64,000 bases of DNA, taken from contig NZ_JASISQ010000004.1 of NCBI RefSeq assembly GCF_030063205.1, forward strand, positions 62,001 to 126,000, read 5' to 3'. A model generated the notes under the pieces. It was not told where the DNA came from, ran no database searches, and saw only the letters and a list, made by a program, of their open reading frames with translations. Made by a program: the position numbers and the translations under genes. This DNA is from Arthrobacter antibioticus (GTDB lineage: Bacteria; Actinomycetota; Actinomycetes; Actinomycetales; Micrococcaceae). Positions within the stretch are counted from its first letter, which is position 1. The number at the start of each line of letters is the position of its first letter. Of this stretch, positions 26,020 through 36,974 are shown in pieces.

Positions 26020-26808
26020 TCAGAGTGGACCCTCAGCGATGCCGGCGAAGTTATTGAAGCTGTACAGGTGGATGCCTGCCAGCGGCGTTTCCACTGCCGC
26101 CAACTGCTCCATGAGTGGCTCGGGGCTGTACTTGCTGCCCCCCAGCAGCCTGCGCCCAAGCGATCCTTGGCCGCTAAGAAAGCGCAGCGAACTGCCCACA
26201 CCGATCTTCGTCGCGAGCCCTACCAGCTTGGTTCGTGGAATCGCGCCGGCAACGCCAGCCCAGACAGGAAGCTCAATTCCCACTTGCCGAAGTCCTGCGA
26301 TGTAGCTTTCTATGGTTCCAGCCGAGAAACACATTTGAGTGACAAGGTAATCAGCCAGCTGATGCTTGGCCATCAGCGAGTCCGCCAACTGTTGGGTGCC
26401 CATGGCGGGATGGCCTTCCGGATATCCGCCCACACCCATCCGCAGGCTGTGTCCACTAATATCTTCTATCTCCTGCATCAGCGCACCACTTGAGGCGTAG
26501 GGACCGTCGGGGCGGCCTTTATCCCCGCCAATGGTGAAAACCTCGGTGATTCCGGCTGCGCTGCACTGCTTAAGAATTCCAACGAGTTGCTGGCGGGAAG
26601 AAATGGAGCGGGCTGCAAGATGCGGGACCGCGTTGTAGCCGCGATCCGCCAGTGCTGACGCTGTTTCCATGGTGCGCTCAACCCCGTGGTGGGGAAGGCA
26701 CGTCACGGTGAGCGTTGTCCCGGACCGAAGCTGACTCGCCACTGCCTCTACAATTCCGTGCGTGGGGATGATTTCCACGCGTAGTGCCGGTGGTGAATTC
26801 CCCGTCAT
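26020..26808 (-). CDS. Methylenetetrahydrofolate reductase-like protein (short form)
   Basis: A 262-residue TIM-barrel protein, shorter than canonical MetF (about 290-300). The equivalents of the catalytic residues are visible: glutamate in RVEIIPTHG, aspartate in FTIGGDKGRPDGPY (about 93-106), GYPEGHPAMGT (about 128-138) and glutamine in YLVTQMCFSAG (about 153-163). It should interconvert methylene-THF and methyl-THF or a related folate. The reduced N-terminal part recalls flavin-independent actinobacterial forms, but I cannot decide that from sequence. It starts two bases after the lipA stop, tying it to the glycine/one-carbon operon. Confidence 0.83.
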   Translation of the reverse strand: MTGNSPPALRVEIIPTHGIVEAVASQLRSGTTLTVTCLPHHGVERTMETASALADRGYNAVPHLAARSISSRQQLVGILKQCSAAGITEVFTIGGDKGRPDGPYASSGALMQEIEDISGHSLRMGVGGYPEGHPAMGTQQLADSLMAKHQLADYLVTQMCFSAGTIESYIAGLRQVGIELPVWAGVAGAIPRTKLVGLATKIGVGSSLRFLSGQGSLGRRLLGGSKYSPEPLMEQLAAVETPLAGIHLYSFNNFAGIAEGPL

Positions 26809-26810
26809 GG

Positions 26811-27827
26811 CTAGTGGGCGGCGATCAGCGAGGCGGCTTCTTGGCGGGTGTGTCCGGAGTCTTCGATGCCATCAGCGATGTGGGCTAAATGCTCGGGGAT
26901 ATCACGGCCCTTTTTACGCATCGCAGTAGCCCAGAGCCGTCCGGCACGGTAGGAAGAACGCACCAATGGCCCACTCATCACACCAAGGAAACCGATTTCT
27001 TCTGCTTCCTGATTTAGATCCATGAACTCCTGTGGCTTGACCCAACGATCCACCGGCAAATGCCGCTCGGAGGGGCGTAGATACTGGGTGATAGTGATCA
27101 AGTCAGTGCCGGCATCGTGCAGATCCTGAAGCGCCTGGCTAATCTCCGCCCGCGTTTCACCCATGCCCAGAATCAGGTTGGATTTAGTGACCATGCCCTG
27201 ATCCCGGCCCTGAGTAATAACATCCAAGGAACGCTCATACCGGAACGCCGGACGGATACGCTTGAATATCCGTGGCACCGTTTCCACATTGTGGGCAAAC
27301 ACCTCAGGGGCAGAGTCACAGATCGCGCTAATGTGCTCAGGCTTGCCGGAGAAATCAGGAATCAATAATTCAACCCCGGTGTTCGGGTTCATTTCATGGA
27401 TCTTACGAACCGTTTCGGCATAAAGCCACACACCCTCATCGGCCAGGTCATCACGAGCCACCCCTGTAACAGTGGCGTAGCGCAGGTTCATTTTCACCAC
27501 TGAACGAGCCACCTTCGTGGGTTCAAACATATCAATCGGGGAAGGCTTACCCGTATCAATCTGGCAGAAATCACACCGCCTTGTGCACTCGGAGCCACCA
27601 ATCAAGAACGTGGCCTCACGGTCTTCCCAGCACTCAAAAATATTTGGGCAGCCAGCCTCTTCACACACCGTGTGCAGACCCTCGCTCTTGACAAGGTTCT
27701 TCATCGCGATGAACTCCGGGCCCATCTCAACCTTGGCCTTCATCCACTCAGGCTTACGCTCAACCGGAACAGCAGCGTTGCGCTGCTCAATACGCAATAA
27801 TTTGCGTCCTTCAGGTGCCAACGTCAC
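26811..27827 (-). CDS. lipA: Lipoyl synthase
   Basis: A 338-residue radical SAM enzyme inserting two sulfurs into octanoyl groups on GcvH and 2-oxoacid dehydrogenases. It has the auxiliary-cluster motif [12 protein letters not shown] (about 53-64), the SAM-cluster [11 protein letters not shown] (about 79-89) and the C-terminal [12 protein letters not shown] with the cluster-ligating serine. GTG 27827 is chosen: AAGGAG lies eight bases upstream. Its place between sdaA and the MTHFR-like gene puts lipoate synthesis in the same unit as the lipoate-requiring glycine cleavage system. Confidence 0.95.
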   Translation of the reverse strand: MTLAPEGRKLLRIEQRNAAVPVERKPEWMKAKVEMGPEFIAMKNLVKSEGLHTVCEEAGCPNIFECWEDREATFLIGGSECTRRCDFCQIDTGKPSPIDMFEPTKVARSVVKMNLRYATVTGVARDDLADEGVWLYAETVRKIHEMNPNTGVELLIPDFSGKPEHISAICDSAPEVFAHNVETVPRIFKRIRPAFRYERSLDVITQGRDQGMVTKSNLILGMGETRAEISQALQDLHDAGTDLITITQYLRPSERHLPVDRWVKPQEFMDLNQEAEEIGFLGVMSGPLVRSSYRAGRLWATAMRKKGRDIPEHLAHIADGIEDSGHTRQEAASLIAAH

Positions 27828-27882
27828 GAAAATGCTCCTTCTGACCGGCCCGCTTCCACGGAGCCGGCGGATGATATTTGAT

Positions 27883-29280
27883 CTAGCATTCCACCACGTT
27901 GACGGCCAGGCCGCCCATGGCTGTTTCCTTGTATTTGGAGGACATGTCGCGTCCGGTTTCACGCATAGTGACGATGACTTCGTCAAGAGAAACCCGGTGC
28001 TGTCCATCACCCCACAACGCCATTTTAGCCGCGTTGATGGCTTTGGCTGCGGCGATCGCGTTGCGTTCAATACAAGGAATCTGGACCAGCCCTCCTATGG
28101 GATCGCAGGTCAATCCAAGGTTGTGTTCCATGGCGATCTCGGCAGCATTTTCCACCTGTTCAGGTGTTCCTCCCATGACTTCAGCCAACCCGGCCGCTGC
28201 CATGGACGACGCCGAGCCCACCTCTCCCTGGCAGCCCACCTCAGCACCGGAGATCGAGGCTTGTTCCTTGTAGAGGACCCCCACCGCGCCGGCAGCCAGC
28301 AGGAATTTGAGAACAACGTCATCGATCTTTTCCTGCGGAGCGTTGTGCATCCCGTCAATGTAATGGGTTGCGTAAAACATGACGGCGGGAATAATACCTG
28401 CGGCTCCGTTGGTAGGTGCAGTGACCACGCGCCCACCAGAAGCGTTTTCCTCGTTGACGGCCAGCGCTACCAGGTTAACCCATTCCTGCCAGAATTTTGG
28501 GTCTCTGTCCGGGTCTTCGGCACGAAGTCGCTGGTGCCAGGCAGGAGCTCTGCGCCGAACTTTCAATCCACCAGGAAGCAATCCCTCGCGGTTGAGGGAA
28601 GCGTTCTTGCATTCCTCCATGACGTCCCGGATGTGCAGTAATCCACTGCGGACTTGATCTTCACTGCGCTCCACCAACTCATTGGCGAGCATGACGTCGC
28701 TAAAGTTTCCACCCTCCGTGGCACAGTGTGCCAGCAGTTCCACTGCCGTGCGGAAAGGATACGGCAGCAGGGCCTTAGAAGATTCCAATTCTGCTTCGGC
28801 TTCATCAACAGCGCCCTCCCGGATGATGAATCCGCCACCCACAGAAAAGTAGGTGGCCTCAAGCAACACATTGCCTGCGGCGTCTTTAACACAGAATTTC
28901 ATCCCGTTGGTGTGCCTGGGCAGGATGGTCAGCGGATGCAAGATGATGTCCTCGGCTCCGTAGACCAACGGAACACTCCCGCCCACAAGGAGCGGCTCAC
29001 CAGCAGCAAAAGCGGCCAGCCTGGATTCCACTTCGGCGGGGAGGATCAAATCCGGTTCCCGGCCTTCTAATCCAAGGAGAACCGCTGTCATGGTTCCGTG
29101 GCCACGGCCAGTGGCGGCCAGTGAACCGTAGAGATCTACCCGGACCGAAGCAACCTGTTCCAAGGCATGCTGCTGGGCCAGTTCCTTGGCAAAGGCCGCG
29201 GCGGCCCGCATGGGACCTACCGTGTGGGAACTGGATGGGCCAATTCCCACTGAAAACAAGTCAAAGACGCCAACAGACAT
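27883..29280 (-). CDS. sdaA: L-serine ammonia-lyase (iron-sulfur type)
   Basis: A 465-residue single-chain L-serine dehydratase with fused beta and alpha domains. [18 protein letters not shown] (about 10-27) is the N-terminal signature. The [4Fe-4S] cysteines are in [17 protein letters not shown] (about 348-364), [15 protein letters not shown] (about 388-402) and the C-terminal Cys (VNVVEC). It deaminates serine to pyruvate and ammonia. It follows glyA, so serine made from glycine can be channelled to pyruvate. A 141-base structured leader separates it from glyA. Confidence 0.95.
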   Translation of the reverse strand: MSVGVFDLFSVGIGPSSSHTVGPMRAAAAFAKELAQQHALEQVASVRVDLYGSLAATGRGHGTMTAVLLGLEGREPDLILPAEVESRLAAFAAGEPLLVGGSVPLVYGAEDIILHPLTILPRHTNGMKFCVKDAAGNVLLEATYFSVGGGFIIREGAVDEAEAELESSKALLPYPFRTAVELLAHCATEGGNFSDVMLANELVERSEDQVRSGLLHIRDVMEECKNASLNREGLLPGGLKVRRRAPAWHQRLRAEDPDRDPKFWQEWVNLVALAVNEENASGGRVVTAPTNGAAGIIPAVMFYATHYIDGMHNAPQEKIDDVVLKFLLAAGAVGVLYKEQASISGAEVGCQGEVGSASSMAAAGLAEVMGGTPEQVENAAEIAMEHNLGLTCDPIGGLVQIPCIERNAIAAAKAINAAKMALWGDGQHRVSLDEVIVTMRETGRDMSSKYKETAMGGLAVNVVEC

Positions 29281-29421
29281 GTGAGTACCTCACTCAAGAG
29301 CAAATACTACTCCGGTGCGAATTTCACCGAAGGGCCGGGCGCACCGTGACGGTGCATGCCCGGCCGGACATCCTGCGGGCGCCACCGTCCAAGGCTTCTC
29401 CCACAGGATCTAACGCTACCT
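29281..29421 (-). promoter_or_regulatory. Structured leader between glyA and sdaA, candidate cis-regulatory RNA
   Basis: Read on the minus strand it holds three consecutive helices: ATCCTG...CAGGAT with GGGAGA and GGTGGCGCC inside, a strong GC hairpin at 29333-29367 (GGCCGGGC paired with GCCCGGCC), and CGGTG-AAATTCG-CACCG. GGGAGA followed by GGCGCC and a purine-rich strand recalls the first half of a glycine aptamer, but the closing CTCTCAGG is missing. It may be a degenerate aptamer, a new motif, or the glyA terminator. Confidence 0.45.
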
Positions 29422-30744
29422 TTAGGACAAATTGGCCACTGATGGGTAGAGGGGGTGTGCCACTGCTAGCTCACTCACGCGCGTGCGCAGCCCAGTAAGG
29501 TCAGCCCCGGCGTCGGCGATGAGAGCCTCGGCGATGATGTCCGCCACCTCGGCAAACGCTTTCTCACCGAACCCACGGGTTGCCAAGGCCGGTGTACCAA
29601 TCCGAAGGCCCGAGGTCACCATTGGCGGACGCGGGTCAAACGGAACTGCGTTGCGGTTGACAGTGATGTCAATACTTGCCAGACGATCTTCCGCTTCCTG
29701 ACCGTTGAGCTCACAGCTACGCAAATCCACCAGTACCAGGTGCACATCCGTGCCGCCGGAAATTACTGAGATCCCCTTGGCGCTAACATCGGCTTCCATG
29801 AGGCGCTCGGCCAAGATGCGCGCACCGGTGAGCACCCGCTCTTGCCGCTCCCTGAACTCCGGTGTTGCTGCGATTTTGAAAGCCACGGCTTTGCCGGCAA
29901 TGACGTGCTCCAGCGGACCACCCTGTTGACCGGGGAAGACAGCCGAGTTGATCTTCTTGGCAATCTGAGGTTCGTTGCTCAAAATGATGCCCCCGCGCGG
30001 ACCGGCCAGGGTTTTGTGCGTGGTGGATGTGGTGACATGGGCGTGAGGTACTGGCGAAGGGTGCAATCCGGCGGCGACAAGACCGGCGAAGTGGGCCATA
30101 TCCACCATCAGGAATGCCCCTACCAGGTCTGCGATTCGCCGGAATTCGGCGAAGTCCAGTTGGCGGGCGTAGGCGGACCAGCCGGCAACTATGAGCGCAG
30201 GCTTGTGCTCAAGCGCCAAACGTTCCACCTCTGCCATGTCCACTTGGTGTGTATCTTCGCGAACTTGGTACGGGACCACGTTGTACAGGCGCCCGGAAAA
30301 GTTAATCTTCATCCCATGTGTCAGGTGCCCGCCGTGAGCTAAGTTCAGCCCCATAATGGTGTCTCCGGGCTTGATCAACGCATGCATCACTGAAGCGTTG
30401 GCCTGTGCCCCGGAGTGCGGCTGAACGTTGGCAAAGCCTGCGCCAAAAAGATCCTTGACCCGATCGATTGCCAATTGCTCAATAACATCCACATGCTCGC
30501 AACCACCGTAGTAGCGCCGTCCCGGGTAACCTTCGGCGTACTTGTTTGTCAGTACTGAGCCCTGTGCTGCCATAACGGCAGCAGCTGTGTGGTTTTCGGA
30601 GGCGATCATTTCCAGACCATCACGTTGGCGAGCCAGCTCGGCATCAATCTGAGCGGCAATTTCCGGATCAAGTGAGGCCAGGCTGGCATCCAGGCTTGGT
30701 GAGGTGACCTGGACGTAGTCCGCAGTGGTCTCGGCGCGGCTCAC
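29422..30744 (-). CDS. glyA: Serine hydroxymethyltransferase
   Basis: A 440-residue PLP enzyme interconverting glycine plus methylene-THF with serine plus THF. It has [20 protein letters not shown] (about 44-63), [20 protein letters not shown] (about 68-87) and the PLP lysine in [15 protein letters not shown] (about 237-251). Its start overlaps gcvH by four bases, so the methylene-THF made by glycine cleavage feeds directly into serine formation. Confidence 0.96.
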   Translation of the reverse strand: MSRAETTADYVQVTSPSLDASLASLDPEIAAQIDAELARQRDGLEMIASENHTAAAVMAAQGSVLTNKYAEGYPGRRYYGGCEHVDVIEQLAIDRVKDLFGAGFANVQPHSGAQANASVMHALIKPGDTIMGLNLAHGGHLTHGMKINFSGRLYNVVPYQVREDTHQVDMAEVERLALEHKPALIVAGWSAYARQLDFAEFRRIADLVGAFLMVDMAHFAGLVAAGLHPSPVPHAHVTTSTTHKTLAGPRGGIILSNEPQIAKKINSAVFPGQQGGPLEHVIAGKAVAFKIAATPEFRERQERVLTGARILAERLMEADVSAKGISVISGGTDVHLVLVDLRSCELNGQEAEDRLASIDITVNRNAVPFDPRPPMVTSGLRIGTPALATRGFGEKAFAEVADIIAEALIADAGADLTGLRTRVSELAVAHPLYPSVANLS

Positions 30745-31124
30745 AGCTCGCCACCATTGGCAGCTGCGTACTCGGCTGCTGTCAGCAGCGGTCCTTCTGA
30801 CTCAACATTTACCTTAAACAGCCAGCCCTCTCCGTAGGGATCCGTGTTGATCACGGCCGGATCGTCAACGGCGGCTGTGTTCACTTCGCTGACCACACCG
30901 CTCACCGGGGAGAACAGGTCAGAGACGGACTTGGTCGACTCAATCTCTCCGCATTCTTTACCTGCTGTAACCTGCTCCCCTACTTCGGGAAGGTCTACAT
31001 ACACAATGTCACCGAGCGAGTCGGTGGCCACAGCCGAGACACCTATGGTGGCCGTACCCGCAGCGTCGCGGGCAATCCACTCATGCTCAGCGGAATACAT
31101 TAGTTCAACTTTTATCTTGCTCAC
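30741..31124 (-). CDS. gcvH: Glycine cleavage system H protein
   Basis: A 127-residue lipoyl-carrier protein. The lipoylated lysine is in [18 protein letters not shown] (about 60-77). It shuttles the aminomethyl group from GcvP to GcvT. The N-terminus has [14 protein letters not shown] and the C-terminus GWLFKVNVE. It overlaps glyA by four bases and follows gcvT by 39 bases. LipA in the same operon provides its cofactor. Confidence 0.95.
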   Translation of the reverse strand: MSKIKVELMYSAEHEWIARDAAGTATIGVSAVATDSLGDIVYVDLPEVGEQVTAGKECGEIESTKSVSDLFSPVSGVVSEVNTAAVDDPAVINTDPYGEGWLFKVNVESEGPLLTAAEYAAANGGEL

Positions 31125-31163
31125 GGTGATCCTTCTCCTTGGGAGATTATCTAAAGGGGGAGA

Positions 31164-32285
31164 TTATTTTTGACGCTTATAAAACGGCAATGCCACAACT
31201 TCGAACGGCTCGGACTTCCCGCGCAGGTCAACCTCCAACTGGGTTCCCGCTTCGGCGTGGGCAACATCAACATAGGCCAACGCCACGGGATACCCCAACG
31301 TGGGGCTGGGCTGACCGGAAGTCACCTCACCAATGACTGCACCGTCGCTTAGAACCGGGTAGTGTCCGCGAGCCGCACGGCGTCCCAAACCCTTCAGGCC
31401 CACTAATTTGCGTCCGCTTGTGACGCCGTCGCCGGCTTCCTTGATGGCCGCCAAAGCTTGTTTGCCGATGAAGTCACTCTCTTTGGCCAGTGAAACCACA
31501 GGTCCAAGACCAGCGGAGTAGGCGTGGCCGTCGGTGGAGAGTTCATTGCCGTACAGCGGCATCCCAGCTTCCAAGCGCAGTGAGTCGCGAGAGGCCAACC
31601 CGGCCGGGATGAGTCCCTGATCCTTACCGTTTTCCAGCAGCGCTTCCCACAGGCCAGCGGCTTCGGCGTTGGGCACGTAGATCTCAAACCCGTCTTCACC
31701 CGTATAGCCGGTACGTGCAAGCAGCAGTTCCTGGCCGTTGATGGCCACCTCCGCCGCAGCGTAGTACTTCATGCCTGTCACAAGGGCATGCTGTTCTGGC
31801 GGCACTAGTGTGAGCAAAATAGTTTCAGCATGCGGACCCTGCACGGCAATCAGGGAGATTTCATGGGTCACATCCTCAACTGTGACCTCAAAACCTGCTG
31901 CACGTTCAGCCAGCAGCGCTGCCACGGTGGCCGCATTGCCTGCGTTGGGGACCACCAAGTATTTCTCATCCCCCAAGCGGTAGGAAATCAAATCATCGAT
32001 GATTCCGCCGTCTGCGTTGCAGATCAGCGAGTACTTGGCCTTGCCCACAACCACGCTGGAGAGTTTGCCAGCCAGGGCGTAGTCCAAGAATGCGGCAGCC
32101 TCGGGGCCGCTCACCCAAATCTCACCCATGTGGGAGAGATCAAACAAGCCCGCTGCTTTACGGACAGCGTGGTGTTCGGCCAGTTCCGAGGAGTATTTCA
32201 GGGGCATCTGCCAGCCGCCAAAGTCGGTAAAGGATGCGCCGGCTTTCACGTGCTCTTCATAAAGAGATGTGTGGTTCTGTGTCAT
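31164..32285 (-). CDS. gcvT: Glycine cleavage system T protein (aminomethyltransferase)
   Basis: A 373-residue THF-dependent aminomethyltransferase. It begins SLYEEHVKAGASFTDFGGWQMPLKY-like, with GLFDLSHMGEIWVSG (about 46-60), the folate-site aspartate in ARTGYTGEDGFEIYVPN (about 190-206) and RDSLRLEAGMPLYGNEL (about 232-248). It releases ammonia and methylene-THF from the GcvH-bound intermediate. It lies 53 bases downstream of gcvP. Confidence 0.95.
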   Translation of the reverse strand: MTQNHTSLYEEHVKAGASFTDFGGWQMPLKYSSELAEHHAVRKAAGLFDLSHMGEIWVSGPEAAAFLDYALAGKLSSVVVGKAKYSLICNADGGIIDDLISYRLGDEKYLVVPNAGNAATVAALLAERAAGFEVTVEDVTHEISLIAVQGPHAETILLTLVPPEQHALVTGMKYYAAAEVAINGQELLLARTGYTGEDGFEIYVPNAEAAGLWEALLENGKDQGLIPAGLASRDSLRLEAGMPLYGNELSTDGHAYSAGLGPVVSLAKESDFIGKQALAAIKEAGDGVTSGRKLVGLKGLGRRAARGHYPVLSDGAVIGEVTSGQPSPTLGYPVALAYVDVAHAEAGTQLEVDLRGKSEPFEVVALPFYKRQK

Positions 32286-32338
32286 GATAATTCCTTTGCC
32301 GTGGTGGTTTGCTAAAACAACAGTCCGGGTAAGTGAAC

Positions 32339-35248
32339 TTAGTTATCTTCGAAGTCTTCGATGGGAGGACAGGAGCAAACCAGGTTGCGATCTCCTGCCG
32401 CACCGTCAATGCGGCCCACAGGCGGGAAGTACTTGTCTTGGCGAAGGCTCTCCACGGGGAACACGGCTTGTTCGCGCGGGTAGCCGCGGTTCCATCCGGA
32501 GTCCACTACGGCGGCAGCCGTGTGGGGTGCGTTGCGCAGCGGGCTATCAAGCAAAGTGAACGCTCCTTGGGCTACCTGGTCGATTTCAGCACGGATGCTG
32601 ACCATGGCGGAGATGAAGCGGTTGATCTCGCCCAGGTCCTCTGATTCTGTGGGTTCCACCATGAGGGTGCCGGCCACGGGGAAGGACAATGTTGGTGCAT
32701 GGAAGCCGTAGTCAATTAGGCGCTTGGCTACATCTTCAGCAGTGACACCAGTTTCTGCTGTCAGTGCCCGTAGGTCAAGGATGCACTCATGGGCTACCAG
32801 GTCTCCTGCCCCTGTGTAGAGAACAGGGTAGTGCTCGTTGAGTTGGGCGGCAATGTAGTTTGCCGCCAGCAGAGCTGATTTGGTTGCCTGCGTGAGACCC
32901 TTGCCGCCCATGAGCTTTACATAGGCCCAGGAAATAGGCAGGACTCCGGCGGAACCAAAGCGTGATGCGGAGATCGGGACACCGGTTGATCCGGTGGAAT
33001 CTGTGTTGGCATCCCCGGGCATGAAGGGAGCCAGGTGGGCTTTCGCTGCGACAGGGCCAACCCCGGGGCCACCGCCGCCGTGGGGGATGCAGAATGTTTT
33101 ATGCAGGTTCAGGTGGCTGACGTCTCCACCAAACTGCCCCGGTTTTGCCAATCCTACAAGTGCATTCAGGTTTGCCCCGTCAACGTAAACCTGACCGCCG
33201 GCTGCATGGACGGCGTCGCACACCTCGCGAACATCGGCGTCGAAAACTCCATGGGTGGAGGGGTAGGTGATCATGATGGCTGAGAGCTGGTTCTTGTGAG
33301 TTTCGATCTTGGCGTTGAGGTCAGCGTGATCGATTGTGCCATCTGCTGCGGTGGCAACAACCACAACTTTCATCCCGGCCAGCACTGCTGAGGCAGCATT
33401 GGTGCCATGGGCGGACTGCGGAATGATGCAGATGGTGCGTTGGTCATCGCCACGGGAGAGGTGGTAGCCGCGGATAGCCAAGAGCCCCGCAAGCTCACCC
33501 TGAGAGCCGGCATTGGGCTGAATTGAAACCTGGTCGTAGCCGGTGATCTCGCACAGGTCAGCTTCCAGAGACTCGATCAACTCACGCCAACCCTGCGTCT
33601 GCGAATCCGGGGCAAACGGGTGGATCGAGGCGAAACCGGGCCATGACATGGCTTCCATCTCGGCTGTGGCGTTGAGCTTCATGGTGCAGGAGCCCAGCGG
33701 GATCATGGTGCGGTCTAGGGCCAGGTCACGGTCGCTCAGGCGGCGGATGTAACGCAGCATCTGTGTTTCGGAACGGTGGGTGTTAAAGACCGGGTGCGTG
33801 AGGAAGTCTGAGCTACGCAGGGTTTCAGCGGGCAGCGTAAAGTCTGAGCTGCGAGCCTGATCGGTGCCGTCTCCTGCTGGTGCGGCCCCAAACACGGCGG
33901 CAACACGAGCTACTATGTCCGGCGTCGTTGTTTCATCAACGGAGATACCTACGTGATCGGCATCAACGGGGCGTAGGTTGATCCCGGCACGCTCCGCCGC
34001 TTGAACAAGCACCCCAGCGCGTCCTGGTACGTGAACGGTGAGGGTGTCAAAGAAAGCGTTGTGCACCAGCTCAACCCCGGAGCCCTGTAATGCCGCAGCC
34101 AATGTGCGGGCGTGGCCGTGGATTGTTTCAGCAATCGCTTTCAGTCCGGTGGGTCCGTGATAAACGGCGTACATCGAGGCCACAATGGCCAATAGGGCCT
34201 GGGCGGTACAGATGTTGGAGGTGGCCTTCTCGCGGCGAATGTGCTGCTCACGGGTTTGCAGGGCCAGCCGGTAAGCTGGCAGCCCGGTGTTGTCCTTGGA
34301 GACACCCACAATGCGCCCCGGCAGCGAGCGTTCCATGCCTTCGCGAACGGCCATGTAGGCAGCGTGCGGTCCACCGAAGAACAGGGGCACACCAAAACGT
34401 TGGGCCGTTCCCACGGCAATATCCGCACCCTGTTCTCCGGGAGGGGTAATCAGCGTCAGAGCCAGTAGGTCCGCTGCGACTGTGACGAGCGCGCCTCGCT
34501 CCTTGGCCGCGGTGATGATGGGTGCGTGGTTAAAGACACGCCCCGAAACCCCTGGCTGTTGGAGTACGACGCCGTTGATCTCACCTTCTGGCAGGCCCAG
34601 CGAAAGATCCGCCACTTGAACATCAAAGCCCAAAGCTTCGGCCCGGCCTCTGACGATGGCGATGGTTTGTGGCAGCAGATCCGCGTCAAGAACAGTTTTG
34701 GCGTCTGCGGCCGCTTTTGCCTTATTCGCCCGGCGCATGAGCAACACGGCTTCCGCCACCGCGGTTGCTTCATCCAGCAGCGATGCGTTGGCCACAGGAA
34801 GTGCGGTGAGGTCGCTAACCATGGTTTGAAAGTTCAGCAGGGCTTCCAAGCGGCCCTGGGAAATCTCCGGCTGGTAAGGGGTGTAAGCGGTGTACCAAGC
34901 GGGAGCTTCAAGAATGTTGCGCTGAATCACCGGCGGTGTCACTGTGCCGTAATAACCCTGACCGATCATTTGCACGGCCATGGTGTTTTTGGCTGCGAGT
35001 GCGCGCAGTTCACTGAGAACTTCAACTTCGCTGAGTGCAGCCTGGAGCGCCAGGGGCTTTTCTTGGCGAATGGAATCCGGCACTGCCGTGTCTACCAACG
35101 AATCCACGCTGTCATAGCCAATGGCCTTCAGCATGCTCTCAACATGGGAGAGCTGGCGGGCGCCAATGTGGCGGTCTGCGAACACGCTCGGGCTTGATTC
35201 AATCGTCAAGAGGAACTCCAAAGTACGGCCGTCCCGAAGGTACGGCAT
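32339..35248 (-). CDS. gcvP: Glycine dehydrogenase (decarboxylating), P protein
   Basis: A single-chain P protein of up to 969 residues. It decarboxylates glycine with PLP. It has FADRHIGAR near the start, [36 protein letters not shown] in the first half, and the PLP lysine in [18 protein letters not shown] (about 702-719). Two starts are plausible. ATG 35248 has AGGA eight or nine bases upstream, within the loop of a GGGG/CCCC mini-hairpin. TTG 35209 has GGAG six bases upstream and gives the more usual N-terminus. First gene of the riboswitch-controlled operon. Confidence 0.95.
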   Translation of the reverse strand: MPYLRDGRTLEFLLTIESSPSVFADRHIGARQLSHVESMLKAIGYDSVDSLVDTAVPDSIRQEKPLALQAALSEVEVLSELRALAAKNTMAVQMIGQGYYGTVTPPVIQRNILEAPAWYTAYTPYQPEISQGRLEALLNFQTMVSDLTALPVANASLLDEATAVAEAVLLMRRANKAKAAADAKTVLDADLLPQTIAIVRGRAEALGFDVQVADLSLGLPEGEINGVVLQQPGVSGRVFNHAPIITAAKERGALVTVAADLLALTLITPPGEQGADIAVGTAQRFGVPLFFGGPHAAYMAVREGMERSLPGRIVGVSKDNTGLPAYRLALQTREQHIRREKATSNICTAQALLAIVASMYAVYHGPTGLKAIAETIHGHARTLAAALQGSGVELVHNAFFDTLTVHVPGRAGVLVQAAERAGINLRPVDADHVGISVDETTTPDIVARVAAVFGAAPAGDGTDQARSSDFTLPAETLRSSDFLTHPVFNTHRSETQMLRYIRRLSDRDLALDRTMIPLGSCTMKLNATAEMEAMSWPGFASIHPFAPDSQTQGWRELIESLEADLCEITGYDQVSIQPNAGSQGELAGLLAIRGYHLSRGDDQRTICIIPQSAHGTNAASAVLAGMKVVVVATAADGTIDHADLNAKIETHKNQLSAIMITYPSTHGVFDADVREVCDAVHAAGGQVYVDGANLNALVGLAKPGQFGGDVSHLNLHKTFCIPHGGGGPGVGPVAAKAHLAPFMPGDANTDSTGSTGVPISASRFGSAGVLPISWAYVKLMGGKGLTQATKSALLAANYIAAQLNEHYPVLYTGAGDLVAHECILDLRALTAETGVTAEDVAKRLIDYGFHAPTLSFPVAGTLMVEPTESEDLGEINRFISAMVSIRAEIDQVAQGAFTLLDSPLRNAPHTAAAVVDSGWNRGYPREQAVFPVESLRQDKYFPPVGRIDGAAGDRNLVCSCPPIEDFEDN

Positions 35249-35274
35249 GGGTGGGGTTCCTCCCCGCTCTGTCT

Positions 35275-35446
35275 TGGACCTGAGAGATTCCGCGAAGGAG
35301 ATTCGCTTTGCACCGTCGGTGAGTCCGGTTACCCGGACTGCTTTCCAGAGTTGCCTCGCCGAAGCGGTACGTGGGCCTGAGAGATTCCTGGGGAGGATTT
35401 GCTCCTACGGCGCCGCCACATTGCTGGGAGGACTCTCCCGCTACGG
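35275..35446 (-). promoter_or_regulatory. Tandem glycine riboswitch
   Basis: Two aptamers on the minus strand. The upstream one (about 35374-35446) has CGGGAGAG, GGCGGCGCCGTAGGAGCAAA and AATCTCTCAGGCCC. The downstream one (about 35275-35372) has GACGGTGCAAAGCG and AATCTCTCAGGTCC. This is the standard double glycine-binding arrangement upstream of gcv genes. The small GGGGAGGAACCCC hairpin between aptamer 2 and the ATG may be the expression platform, since it holds the ribosome-binding bases. Confidence 0.92.
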
Positions 35447-35572
35447 TTCAAAAGGCATATTAAAGTATAGGTGATTCACAACACAGGCTACACCAGAGAT
35501 CTGAATGAACAAAACCAATCCTTGATACAACACATTGAGAAATTCGTAAAAAGGAGTCATAAGCTAGTTCAT

Positions 35573-36871
35573 GTGACTGAGTTGAACAGCGATCCGGGGG
35601 TTGAACAGCGATCGGGGCACGAAGTGAAGGCGGAGAACCGGCCAGGTAACTCTCACCTGCCAGCAAACCTGCCAGCTGGAGGGTCCTGGGATGGACATCG
35701 ACAGGGCAGCTGCGGGTATCGGCGAGTTCTAGCGGCCCTGGCGTGTGCCGGCGTGGCAACCTTCGCCCAGTTATATTCCTTGCAGGGCTTGCTTCCGTTG
35801 GTGTCTCGGGAACTCAATGTCACTGCGGCGCAGGCATCCTTAACTGTTTCAGCCGCCACGGTAGGGCTGGCTGTTGCTGTTTTACCGTGGTCATTTGTTG
35901 CTGACCGGTGGGGACGGGTCCCCACCATGGGTCTGGCTGTAATTCTGGCAACCATCTTTGGTTTGCTGGTCCCCTTGTCCCCAAACTTTGGTTTCTTAGT
36001 AGTTCTTCGCGTTTTGGAAGGTGCCGCTCTGGGCGGTATTCCAGCATTGGCCATCGCCTACCTCACCGAAGAAGTCAGCGCACGCAGTGCCGGTGCGGCA
36101 GCAGGTGCTTATGTAGCTGGTACCACCCTGGGTGGATTGTTTGGCAGGTTACTAGCAGGCCCGGTGGCCGACGTGGCGGGATGGCGCATCGGCACCTTGG
36201 CTGTGTCACTGTGCGCGGCTGTGGCCGCCGTTGCGTTCCTGCTGCTGGCGCCGCGACCACAAGGTTTCTTACCGGCGCGTACGGGAGGTTTTGGGGCAGT
36301 GCTGGCCAAGCTACTGCCCCAGCTGCAGCATTCCTCACTGGTGGCCCTATACGCACAAGCTTTTTTGCTGATGGGTGCTTTTGTCAGCGTTTACAACTAC
36401 TTGGGCTTTCGATTAGAAGCTCCGCCCTATCTGTTTCCGGCTTCAGCGGTGGCTCTGCTTTTTCTGGCGTACCTGGCCGGCACGGTATCCTCGCGAGTCG
36501 TGGCCATTTTGGCGAACCGTTGGGGCAGACGCTCGGTACTGCTGGGCTCCACCACCGTAATGGCTATTGGGTTGGGCATCACTGTGGCCAGTGAAGTTCC
36601 CATCATTCTCATAGGGCTGGTGCTGTTCACTGCCGGCTTCTTTGGTGCTCACAGCATTGCTTCGGGCTGGACAGGCGCCCTAGCCAGCACCGGCCGGGCC
36701 CAAGCTTCTTCGCTTTACAACCTCAGCTATTACGCCGGTTCCAGCGTGGTTGGGTGGAGTTCGGGCCTAATTTTTCAACATTTTGGCTGGACAACCATGG
36801 CGGGGGCACTGGCACTTCTGGCCGCGTTGGCCGCCATCCTCGCAGTGCTTCTGCTCCCACGGCATCAATAA
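35573..36871 (+). CDS. MFS transporter (YnfM/arabinose-efflux-like)
   Basis: About 432 residues with twelve hydrophobic segments. It has the MFS A-type loop FVADRWGRVPTMG after the second helix and a second copy ILANRWGRRSVLLG in the C-terminal half, plus PLSPNFGFLVVLRVLEGAALGG (helix 4 region). It probably exports a small drug-like or metabolite substrate by proton antiport. GTG 35573 is a guess: AGGAG lies 16 bases upstream, and longer frames carry a polar non-conserved leader. It diverges from gcvP. Confidence 0.85.
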   Translation: MTELNSDPGVEQRSGHEVKAENRPGNSHLPANLPAGGSWDGHRQGSCGYRRVLAALACAGVATFAQLYSLQGLLPLVSRELNVTAAQASLTVSAATVGLAVAVLPWSFVADRWGRVPTMGLAVILATIFGLLVPLSPNFGFLVVLRVLEGAALGGIPALAIAYLTEEVSARSAGAAAGAYVAGTTLGGLFGRLLAGPVADVAGWRIGTLAVSLCAAVAAVAFLLLAPRPQGFLPARTGGFGAVLAKLLPQLQHSSLVALYAQAFLLMGAFVSVYNYLGFRLEAPPYLFPASAVALLFLAYLAGTVSSRVVAILANRWGRRSVLLGSTTVMAIGLGITVASEVPIILIGLVLFTAGFFGAHSIASGWTGALASTGRAQASSLYNLSYYAGSSVVGWSSGLIFQHFGWTTMAGALALLAALAAILAVLLLPRHQ

Positions 36872-36974
36872 GGCAAGAAGGCCACCCTTTGAACTGTGAC
36901 CTGCCCAAACCTGAACCTTTCTCAGTAACAAATCAGTAGCAAGGCCCTTAAAGAGCACCTACCGTTGCGCACTC

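Noticed and set aside
25938-26201. N-terminal extension of umuD
   Set aside because: It would overlap the MTHFR-like gene and the promoter/SOS box, and has no similarity to UmuD.
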